Origin: Ogataea parapolymorpha DL-1
Lineage: Eukaryota; Ascomycota; Pichiomycetes; Pichiales; Pichiaceae
Length of the DNA: 64,000 bases
NCBI RefSeq assembly: GCF_000187245.1
Contig: NC_027860.1
Coordinates: forward strand, 1,426,001 to 1,490,000
Reading direction: 5' to 3'
Of the stretch, positions 55,534-63,026 are shown piece by piece. Position 1 is the first letter of the stretch. The number at the start of each line of letters is the position of its first letter. The notes under the pieces are model-generated. The model saw only the letters and a program-made list of their open reading frames with translations. It did not search any database and was not told where the DNA came from. The translations under genes were made by a program, and so were the position numbers.

Positions 55534-56517
55534 CTAAAAATCAATAACTTTTTTCGGGAAAAACTCATCAATCAGTTCGAGATAGTAGTCTTTGACCTCG
55601 TCGATGTCGCATTTCTTGTCCGTCTTTGAGTAAAGGTCGTAAGGATTGAATTCTTTGACAGCCCGAAGCATCTCTTCGTCACGCTCGTTCATTAAATATT
55701 TGTACGCACCTTCCTGGTGCCATGGATAGAATGAGTGATATCTGATCATCGCAAGCGCTTGTGGGGGCAAACGACTCTGTTCCTTGGCTAGGTGATACAT
55801 ATACTCATCGTGTCCCCAGCTTAGCATGACATTCTCAAGACCACAATGAGGAGAATAAATACCGTATTTTGTGTTGTAAAGCGGATTGTTGTAATCTGGA
55901 TTCGCTTTGAAAAATTCGTAGTGTATTATCTTGGTCGAAAAGCGACATCCAACAGGGAACGTGTCACCCACCACGTCCCATTGGCCCTTCGAGTCATAGA
56001 AATAGAGCAGTTTCCCAAGATCGTGAATTAGGCCAACGAGTTGGAACCATCGCGGTTTATTGTCTTTTCTTATCGCCTCTGCTGTTTGAAGCGCATGTTC
56101 TATCTGTGAAAGCTCGGTATCGGGATCGCTCTCGTCCAGCAAGTTGTTGAGTTTTAACAGGGCGTCCCATATGGTCATCCTATCTCGTATCTTGGTTTTG
56201 AAGTTGATGCGAGCCTGTATATTGTATGCTACCGTTTGGAACTCATGCTGCTCTTTGTAAAACTGCTTCACACGATCATACGCGAGGTCGTATTGACGAT
56301 ATTCCCTGTATGTTGCATTCACAAGCACACTTGGCACTGGAGTCGCTGCCTTCTCTAACTCTTGTAGTTGCTGTTCCTTGTTCTCTTTTTTCTCTTCCAG
56401 CTGCTTGATCTTCTGCTTCAGCTGGTTGAGCTCCTGTATATCCTCGTCCAGCTGCTCTAAGAGACGGGATTTGTCCAAATTTTGGTACTGGACCTTCGGT
56501 TTTTCTATTTTGGACAT
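55534..56517 (-). CDS. myo-Inositol oxygenase (MIOX)
   Basis: 327 residues from the ATG at 56517 (the longer frame opens at TTG). The N-terminus is a charged coiled coil (about 12-58, QLDEDIQELNQLKQKIKQLEEKK). The MIOX domain keeps all six di-iron ligands: H141 in IEHALQTAE, H165-D166 in IHDLGK, H236 in WGHDEY, H261 in RYHSFY and D294 in PYDLYSK. The enzyme cleaves myo-inositol with O2 to D-glucuronate, entering inositol catabolism. S. cerevisiae lacks it. Divergent from CDS1 across 232 bp, linking inositol use and phospholipid synthesis by position. Confidence 0.93.
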   Translation of the reverse strand: MSKIEKPKVQYQNLDKSRLLEQLDEDIQELNQLKQKIKQLEEKKENKEQQLQELEKAATPVPSVLVNATYREYRQYDLAYDRVKQFYKEQHEFQTVAYNIQARINFKTKIRDRMTIWDALLKLNNLLDESDPDTELSQIEHALQTAEAIRKDNKPRWFQLVGLIHDLGKLLYFYDSKGQWDVVGDTFPVGCRFSTKIIHYEFFKANPDYNNPLYNTKYGIYSPHCGLENVMLSWGHDEYMYHLAKEQSRLPPQALAMIRYHSFYPWHQEGAYKYLMNERDEEMLRAVKEFNPYDLYSKTDKKCDIDEVKDYYLELIDEFFPKKVIDF

Positions 56518-56673
56518 GAAAAAGAAATCGTCACGAGACAAATTTCTTGTACGATGCTTATGTTTAGAAAGTGGGGCGGGGACTGAAAAACGGTTTTTTT
56601 CGTTTCTACTTTACGGTTATATACATACTATTTCGACTTGTATACAACGCTCAACAATAATAGCATTACAGTA

Positions 56674-56683
56674 TCACATGTGA
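56674..56683. promoter_or_regulatory. TCACATGTGA palindrome, INO-type E-box, in the MIOX/CDS1 promoter
   Basis: A perfect 10-bp palindrome containing CATGTGA on both strands. The S. cerevisiae inositol/choline element bound by Ino2-Ino4 is CATGTGAAAT, so the core agrees. It sits 66 bp upstream of CDS1 and 156 bp upstream of the MIOX ATG, where it could serve both. Confidence 0.45.
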
Positions 56684-56749
56684 TTGGGTCGACGCGACCG
56701 GAAAAAAAAATTATTTCAGAATATTCGATAAGCAGTTATAGAAAAAAAC

Positions 56750-58045
56750 ATGGCCGGACGCAAAACGTCGAAGGAGACCAAAGAGTCGGCGTCCCCTTCT
56801 ACTGCAGCAGCAGAGGAGAAGCCGACAATTGTCGTCAACGAAAAAGAACGCAAGAAACAAGCCTTTATCGTGAGAACTATCTGGACCCTTGTTATGATTT
56901 TCGGTATGTTTTTCATAATCTGTGCAGGCCACTTCTGGACAATCATGTTGGTGCTAGTTCTCCAGGTACTAGTTTTCAAAGAGCTTATATCTATCACGAG
57001 TGAGAGAGCAAAAAACCAGGACCTCAAGTACACAGGCTATCTCAATTGGTACTTACTAATCACCACCATTGCCTACTTGGAAGGCAAATCGCTCATCACA
57101 TACACCATCGACTTTTTGATTGACTCAAACTACTTTTCTGTTCTGGCAATGAAGTTCATTATCCATCAGAAATTTGTCTCGTACTGTTCGTACGTCTTTG
57201 CCTTTGTTTTCTTTGTTTCCACTCTGAAGAAAGGCTATTTGAAGTTCCAATTTGCACAATTGTGCATCACCCATATGATCCTACTCTTAGTGATCTTCCA
57301 GGGCCATTGTATTGTCAACAATATCCTTCACGGTATGATTTGGTTCTTGCTGCCGGTTGGACTTGTCATCACCAACGATATCTTTGCGTACATTTGCGGT
57401 ATCACTTTTGGCAGAACTCAACTCATCTCAATTTCTCCCAAAAAGACTGTTGAAGGGTTTATTGGAGCATGGATTTGCACCACTTTTGCATCTGTTGTTC
57501 TCACGTACTACTTATGCAATTACAATTACTTCATCTGCCCAATCGAAAACTACAACGATTTGCAGGTTAACTGTTTGACTGGCGTCTCCTGTGAACCAAA
57601 TCCTGTGTTTATTCATCAAATTTACAAGATTCCAGCAGATGTGGCTAAGATAATTGGAAAAGAATATGTCCAGATCAAACCAATCTACCTCCATGCTACC
57701 ATCTTGTCTCTCTTTGCCTCGCTGATTGCTCCGTTTGGAGGCTTTTTTGCTTCCGGCCTCAAGCGTGCTTTCAAGATCAAAGACTTTGGTGACACTATTC
57801 CAGGCCATGGAGGAGTCACCGATAGAATGGATTGCCAGTTCCTTATGGGCTCCTTCTCGTACTTGTATTACGAAACTTTCATCTCGACACATCATCTCAA
57901 CATTGGAAATCTTCTGCAGACTATTGTCATCAACCTTTCGGGTCCTGATATTCTGATTCTTGTCAAGAGTTTGCACACTTACTTGTTCAAGATCGGCATG
58001 ATCTCAGAAGACGTTTATGGCCAGTTGGTGGAACTCCTTAACTAA
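56750..58045 (+). CDS. CDS1: Phosphatidate cytidylyltransferase (CDP-DAG synthase)
   Basis: 431 residues, multi-pass ER membrane protein (about 7-8 helices). The CDS signature is SGLKRAFKIKDFGDTIPGHGGVTDRMDCQ near the C-terminus; GRTQLISISPKKTVEGFIGAW is also conserved. The enzyme makes CDP-diacylglycerol from CTP and phosphatidate, the precursor for PI, PS and PG. Length is close to S. cerevisiae Cds1 (457). The N-terminus is Lys/Ser/Thr-rich and cytosolic. Confidence 0.96.
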   Translation: MAGRKTSKETKESASPSTAAAEEKPTIVVNEKERKKQAFIVRTIWTLVMIFGMFFIICAGHFWTIMLVLVLQVLVFKELISITSERAKNQDLKYTGYLNWYLLITTIAYLEGKSLITYTIDFLIDSNYFSVLAMKFIIHQKFVSYCSYVFAFVFFVSTLKKGYLKFQFAQLCITHMILLLVIFQGHCIVNNILHGMIWFLLPVGLVITNDIFAYICGITFGRTQLISISPKKTVEGFIGAWICTTFASVVLTYYLCNYNYFICPIENYNDLQVNCLTGVSCEPNPVFIHQIYKIPADVAKIIGKEYVQIKPIYLHATILSLFASLIAPFGGFFASGLKRAFKIKDFGDTIPGHGGVTDRMDCQFLMGSFSYLYYETFISTHHLNIGNLLQTIVINLSGPDILILVKSLHTYLFKIGMISEDVYGQLVELLN

Positions 58046-58193
58046 TCAAGTCCACTCCTTCGATTTAGCTACTTCGGTGCTACAGCCCTTTTATTAATTG
58101 TCATTCGAAAGTCCAGCAACCTATACATAGTACAATTAACCAAAACCATAACCGGGACCATCCCAAACTCTCCGGAGCCGTAATGGACTCAAA

Positions 58194-59585
58194 CTAAAAC
58201 CAGGGTATTTCAAAACTATTGTACCATTGTAAAAATTTATCGTGTAATATCGCGTTTAATTCTCTGACTCCATGAGCTGACAGCCTGAACTGCGTGTGTA
58301 AGTGTGTGCCCAAATTGTTTAAATGGAAGCGGGATTCTCTGTATAGGCTGCAAGCGAAGGAGACCCATTTCCTGCGAATCAGAGGCAATCGCTGGCGAAT
58401 ATATTTGAGCGCACGAGTAGAATTCTTCAAGGACCTCTGTCCAATTGCAAATAGTTTCTGTTCAGCAAAAGTTTTGGTTTCCAATAGCCAAGAGAGATCT
58501 TTTGGTATATCTAAGTACCGTTGAGGCAGCTTCGAGGAAACATCTTTCACTTTAATCAAGAATTTCTCTAAAAGTTCATCGCCGCGCTGAATCACATGCT
58601 TCCCGTCTTTTGCGAGAGCCAAAACCGTGTCGCCTGTCCAAAGCCGTGCCTGCAAAAGGAGATTGTCCGCAAATTCGAGCCCTTCCCTAATGCTGGAACC
58701 CCATTTCTTAGCCAATCGATGTGATACTAAATTTGTTCCCGCAACCTTCTCGATGGAAAGCTGTTTAGCACGATCTAATATCTTCAGGCTTGTAGATAAG
58801 TTCTCCTTCATAGCGCTCCCGAACCTGCGAGACCACTCTAGTCCCTTGTCGCCCAATTCACGTCTTTGTTCCTTAATCCATAGAAGTCCGCTATAAGCAT
58901 CGGACAGTGCGCCTTCGCCAAACAACTCCCTTCCAAATTTGAGACGGTTGTCAAAAGTTATCAAGTCCTGGTCTTGAAACGAGCAGCGAGTCTCATACGG
59001 TTTGCGTTCTTCGAAATACTGCTTTAAGCACCCCATTTTGGTATCTAGACCCTTCACTAGACAATCCTGAAGTGTCATCCTCATGTTCTCAGACACAGCA
59101 GAGCAATCTATGTCCTTGGTTCTGAATACCGTTCCTCCAACCAACATGGTCAGAGCAAGTCCTAGTGCGGCAATACAATGCCACGATTTCAGTTTATCCC
59201 GCTTCGAAGCATTAACATGGTCGACAAATGTAGTGAGGGACTCATCAGTTGTGCCTTGGTCTTCAACTACTTCTTCTGGCCCCTTCTCTAGCTCAATTCG
59301 AGGAACAGAGAAGTGAGATCCGCTAAGTTCGTTTTTGAGCGTGGACACCGAAGCTCGAACCTCCTTGTTCTGTTCTTCCCGCCCTCCATCATCACTGGAT
59401 ACAACATCATCATAAGCGACTGATTGCGAGTCGCTTCCGGTCACAATGGACCAAGAATCATCAGAGGAAAGTTCCTGGGGGGTTAAGATGTCTGAAACGT
59501 TATTGGTGCTGCCATTGTTGTGCGGCGTGTCGCTCTCTGGTGTAGCTAGACCTGAGGAAGAGCTTGATGCTTCCTTCGTGGCCAT
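58194..59585 (-). CDS. Single-pass membrane protein with candidate Atg8-interacting motif
   Basis: 463 residues from the ATG at 59585 (the frame opens six codons earlier at TTG). Residues 1-134 are acidic, Ser-rich and disordered, with SSDDSWSIV (W45-S-I-V48), an acidic AIM/LIR pattern. One membrane helix follows (WHCIAALGLALTMLVGGTVF, 135-154). Just past it are four Cys (161, 175, 186, 201), which suggests a lumenal, disulfide-bearing side, then about 250 residues of predicted helix with little low complexity. This order recalls Atg39, the yeast perinuclear ER-phagy receptor, but I see no sequence proof. No enzyme motif is present. Function unassigned. Confidence 0.7.
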   Translation of the reverse strand: MATKEASSSSSGLATPESDTPHNNGSTNNVSDILTPQELSSDDSWSIVTGSDSQSVAYDDVVSSDDGGREEQNKEVRASVSTLKNELSGSHFSVPRIELEKGPEEVVEDQGTTDESLTTFVDHVNASKRDKLKSWHCIAALGLALTMLVGGTVFRTKDIDCSAVSENMRMTLQDCLVKGLDTKMGCLKQYFEERKPYETRCSFQDQDLITFDNRLKFGRELFGEGALSDAYSGLLWIKEQRRELGDKGLEWSRRFGSAMKENLSTSLKILDRAKQLSIEKVAGTNLVSHRLAKKWGSSIREGLEFADNLLLQARLWTGDTVLALAKDGKHVIQRGDELLEKFLIKVKDVSSKLPQRYLDIPKDLSWLLETKTFAEQKLFAIGQRSLKNSTRALKYIRQRLPLIRRKWVSFACSLYRESRFHLNNLGTHLHTQFRLSAHGVRELNAILHDKFLQWYNSFEIPWF

Positions 59586-59758
59586 CTTGTATCTTACTAT
59601 CAAATCGGGCTGCGCTTAATATTTGAACGCTCGTGCTTTGTGTTTTAATTGGATGGCAAAAGCGGCAGGAAGAGGAAAAGATAAGGAATTTCTTGTTAAA
59701 TCCGTGGCGTATGTGGCAGTGCACTAAAAATAAATACGTTTAATATTTTTTGACATAA

Positions 59759-61267
59759 TCACCTATTATAGCAGCTTTCCCAAGCTTCCAGATTAATCTG
59801 AATATACTCGCCCAAGTGTTTGTTGTATTCAACTACCAGCTGTGCTAAGCTGGATTTAAACCATTCGTGGAACTTCACTAGCTGGTCCCATATTTCATCA
59901 TTAATTTTTCCTAGTTCTTCTTCGAGAATCTCTTGTTGTCTTTCAAGTTGATAAATCTTAAGTCGTAAATCGTAAATACGGTTCTTGCGCGTTTGGTCTG
60001 GATTGGGGTCCGTGTATTTCAGGATGACATTGTTGATCTTCTTGATGCCAGGTATTTTCCCGTAGAATGGTTTTTTGGCGTTCACATAAAGAGCAGATTG
60101 AAGCTCTGCATCCGTGAGCGGCGCTTCTGCACTGGAGTTACCGGATTGCTCTGAACCAGTTGCCCGCGACGCAAGAGCATCAATTCTGGATATCTCCTCT
60201 TCCTGTTTCTGATGTTCTTTGTACTTGGCGCGCGAGTCCTGCAACGACTTCTCCACCATTTTGAGTTGCACAGCCTTGTTTCTGTTGTACTGGATGATTT
60301 TTTTAGCGATCTTGGTGAAGTTCTTGAGTTCAATGAGCTTGTCCAAAAGTCCCAGATTCGTGGCTTCAGAAAGTTGGTTGGCGTAGATTAGGGTTCTGTC
60401 AAACACTCTACCAACGTTTTCAATGGAGTTTGAGTCTTGAATCAGTGACAATGCTTTGAAGGATGATCCGAGCTCCGTTAGATCGGGAGACATCTCAGTA
60501 AAGTGCTTCACTAACCTTTTGTTGGTACGCGAAATGTTATCAAGCACTGTCTCATACTTGGAAAACTTATTTTCAAACTTGACAAAGTTTTCAAACTGCT
60601 CTTCGCCAGCAAGCTCTGGGAACGAGCCATAATTTGAGGCAGATGGTACTGGAAGGGTGAGGTATATTTGATTATCGAGGTTTGAGAGGGCATCAAAAGG
60701 CGCCAGCTTGTAGATTGATGTCTTGTAGAGTATTTGATTTTCTTTTAATGCAAGAAAGTCACTAAAGTTGGTTTCTGGATCAAGAAAACTCAAGAAGTAA
60801 CGACATTTCTTGACCTGGTCAATCGCCAAGCATCGGTTCAAAAACACGCTGAGCATCCGTTTTCGGTACTCAACTAGGTTCAATGGGTTATTGTTGCTTG
60901 CTGAAGATCCATTCGCGGTTGGAAAATGTGACTCGAGTGACTTAGCAGTAGTGGACGTCAAGTTTGATGCTAACGTTTGTTTTTCGGGTATCGGAGGGAT
61001 TAACAACGTGGGGAAGGTCTTAATCAGACACGTACGAAGCATCTCAAACTCACTATATCGTCTTTTGACCAATAAATGCCCGACTTTTATCGTATACACG
61101 ATATAACTCTGCAGATGATTATGCGTCTCGTTCGATTTAGAAGCTTCTGTAATGTGCAATTCGAGGCTGGTGTCGGATTCAAATATTTCGGTCACCCTCG
61201 AGGGGACCAGGAAGTCCTTTCTGGTAATAATTGAGGTGGTCGAGTCCACTACTTTCGAATTGTCCAT
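59759..61267 (-). CDS. Sorting nexin with PX and BAR-like domains, SNX41/ATG20 type
   Basis: 502 residues. The PX domain (about 25-165) has KRRYSEFEMLRTCLIKTFPTLLIPPIPEKQT and the RYFLSFLDP end, with a long low-complexity insert before LVEYRKRML. The C-terminal helical region (about 230-500) is BAR-like; the segment PFYGKIPGIKKINNVILKYTDPNPDQTRKNRI is typical of Snx41 and Atg20. These form dimers with Snx4/Atg24 for endosome-to-Golgi recycling and selective autophagy (Cvt, pexophagy). The insert and length argue against Snx4 itself. Snx41 versus Atg20 is not settled. Confidence 0.85.
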   Translation of the reverse strand: MDNSKVVDSTTSIITRKDFLVPSRVTEIFESDTSLELHITEASKSNETHNHLQSYIVYTIKVGHLLVKRRYSEFEMLRTCLIKTFPTLLIPPIPEKQTLASNLTSTTAKSLESHFPTANGSSASNNNPLNLVEYRKRMLSVFLNRCLAIDQVKKCRYFLSFLDPETNFSDFLALKENQILYKTSIYKLAPFDALSNLDNQIYLTLPVPSASNYGSFPELAGEEQFENFVKFENKFSKYETVLDNISRTNKRLVKHFTEMSPDLTELGSSFKALSLIQDSNSIENVGRVFDRTLIYANQLSEATNLGLLDKLIELKNFTKIAKKIIQYNRNKAVQLKMVEKSLQDSRAKYKEHQKQEEEISRIDALASRATGSEQSGNSSAEAPLTDAELQSALYVNAKKPFYGKIPGIKKINNVILKYTDPNPDQTRKNRIYDLRLKIYQLERQQEILEEELGKINDEIWDQLVKFHEWFKSSLAQLVVEYNKHLGEYIQINLEAWESCYNR

Positions 61268-61357
61268 GCTGTAAGAAGTTTAAATGAAGAAGCCCTATAA
61301 TTTATTTTGCCATGTATCGAGTCCAAGATTACTTAAGCAGTCAACGAATATATTGTG

Positions 61358-62173
61358 ATGAGACAAGTCTCGGTTCCTCTCTCTTCTATAGGGAGGATTG
61401 CCAAATACCACCTTTATGGGTGCCTTGCGTTTGTGTTAATACTTGGAGAATCGAATGTGGTAGCTAAGATCGCCATGGCTGCGTATGTCGGCGTTTACAC
61501 TATGGTTCTGTTTTGTTATGGACCAATTGTTTATGTCAAATCTTTCCAGTCTGTGCCAGAAACGCGGGGAGGATTGATCAAGACAGGACTCAATCTGCTA
61601 CCTTTACTAGTGGAAAAGGCATCACGAGTTCTGATAAGTTGCTTTCAGCTGATATTCCGATTGCTCCATCTATCGTCTGGCACGAGCACGGTCAACGAGC
61701 TGTTGGTTGCCTATGCCATTGTGAGCATCCGGAAAATGATTGCTTTGGTTTGTTGGGCATATATAACACAGCAGGATGACAACAGCGTTCACATGAAGGC
61801 ATTTTTGGTGTTCTGTCTGATGAATATCACGCAGAACAGATTTATACTGAAAAACGACATGGCCAAAGGAGAGCGGGTGGATTGGAAAGAGGGCCTAATA
61901 AGTTTTGTGAGCAGACCAACGAGAAACAGCAAACGTGAGGCGGAGAAGTTACATTTTCGCAGAAACACGTTGTTTGCTGCTAACGCGCTTTTCTCTGTTT
62001 CTCTATTCGTCTCCATGTTCAAATACTACTCGCAGTTTCAGGACAATTACTATAAAGTGATGAGCGTCCTTATCAGATTAATTCTGCTAGTGGACGTGGA
62101 GTTTTTGCGCACTATGTGCGACGAATTTGTCGGGCTCGACGTCGTTATGGGTGGTGAGAAGAGTAACGTTTAG
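61358..62173 (+). CDS. Multi-pass membrane protein, unknown
   Basis: 271 residues from the ATG at 61358 (a GTG precedes it in frame). About five to six hydrophobic segments (e.g. YGCLAFVLILG, AAYVGVYTMVLFCYGPIVYV, FAANALFSVSLFVSMF) surround a basic loop (RPTRNSKREAEKLHFRRN). No motif I recognise. It is divergent from the sorting nexin by about 90 bp and converges with the next gene, 21 bp between stops. Coding character is good; function is open. Confidence 0.65.
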   Translation: MRQVSVPLSSIGRIAKYHLYGCLAFVLILGESNVVAKIAMAAYVGVYTMVLFCYGPIVYVKSFQSVPETRGGLIKTGLNLLPLLVEKASRVLISCFQLIFRLLHLSSGTSTVNELLVAYAIVSIRKMIALVCWAYITQQDDNSVHMKAFLVFCLMNITQNRFILKNDMAKGERVDWKEGLISFVSRPTRNSKREAEKLHFRRNTLFAANALFSVSLFVSMFKYYSQFQDNYYKVMSVLIRLILLVDVEFLRTMCDEFVGLDVVMGGEKSNV

Positions 62174-62194
62174 TATAGGAAATAGCATGATATA

Positions 62195-62962
62195 TTAACG
62201 TCTATGTATTTTAGCGCGACCTAAAGGATCAAACTGCAGGACGATACCATCCAAGAACTTGATCTTGACAGTGGGCCCGTGATTGCGGATCATGCGGCGT
62301 TTCCGGTGTGCTCGAATTTGTTCCAGATCACCATCTGGCTCGTCCCAACGGTCTTTATCCAGCGTTGATTTGATCTCTCCCTCGAGCTGCTTCACGCGCT
62401 CATAGTTTAGAACGAAATGTATCAACTCTTTCACGGTCAACATGAACTTAATGTCCAATTCCATTGGGTCGTTGACATTATTAATCTTCGTGGTCTCAAG
62501 CAAAAACCGCAGTCTATCGTCTTTTTGCTCTGCCTTAGACCCTCCAAGCTTGCCGAGCAGCTCCATACAGTTTTGATACTCGCGCAAAAGCTTGTTCCTG
62601 TCGTCACGGGCAAACCGTTTTTCCTCTTTCTCGCCCCTCTTATGGAAAGCCTCGAATAGCTTCGAGTCCAGCGGATCCTTGTTGCGATTTACCTGTTTGG
62701 TAGGTGGCAATGAATATTGACGCCGGTCTGTCTTCGTTCGTAGGTCCACCAGGTTTAGGGGATACCTCTCAACGGCGTCTTTGAAATCGTCTAGCTCGGG
62801 GTTATGCCGAAGCCGTGCACCGGCCGGCACTTTTGAAACAACGTTCATAGTAAGCTGCTCAGGCACGCCTGTGGCAAGGTAACTGTCGAAGTTGTACAAA
62901 TCGGCACTCTCGTGCTTGTCTTCGCCTCCGCGCAGAGACCGTCGGTTAGTCTCATCGCCCAT
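62195..62962 (-). CDS. Charged, probably nuclear protein, unknown
   Basis: 255 residues, hydrophilic, with clustered Arg/Lys (HKRGEKEEKRFARDDRNKLL, RAHRKRRMIRNHG) and helical patterns in 100-190. The C-terminal block GPTVKIKFLDGIVLQFDPLGRAKIHRR looks like a compact conserved motif. No signal peptide or membrane helix. I do not recognise the family; a chromatin or RNA-related role is a guess from composition. It shares a 64-bp divergent promoter with the TED1 gene, in which TTACGTAA occurs at 62967-62974. Confidence 0.65.
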   Translation of the reverse strand: MGDETNRRSLRGGEDKHESADLYNFDSYLATGVPEQLTMNVVSKVPAGARLRHNPELDDFKDAVERYPLNLVDLRTKTDRRQYSLPPTKQVNRNKDPLDSKLFEAFHKRGEKEEKRFARDDRNKLLREYQNCMELLGKLGGSKAEQKDDRLRFLLETTKINNVNDPMELDIKFMLTVKELIHFVLNYERVKQLEGEIKSTLDKDRWDEPDGDLEQIRAHRKRRMIRNHGPTVKIKFLDGIVLQFDPLGRAKIHRR

Positions 62963-63026
62963 ACAATTACGTAACCGAGGATGCCATTTTTAAAAAACAT
63001 TTCAGCTGTGATAAAAAGTGCCCGTC

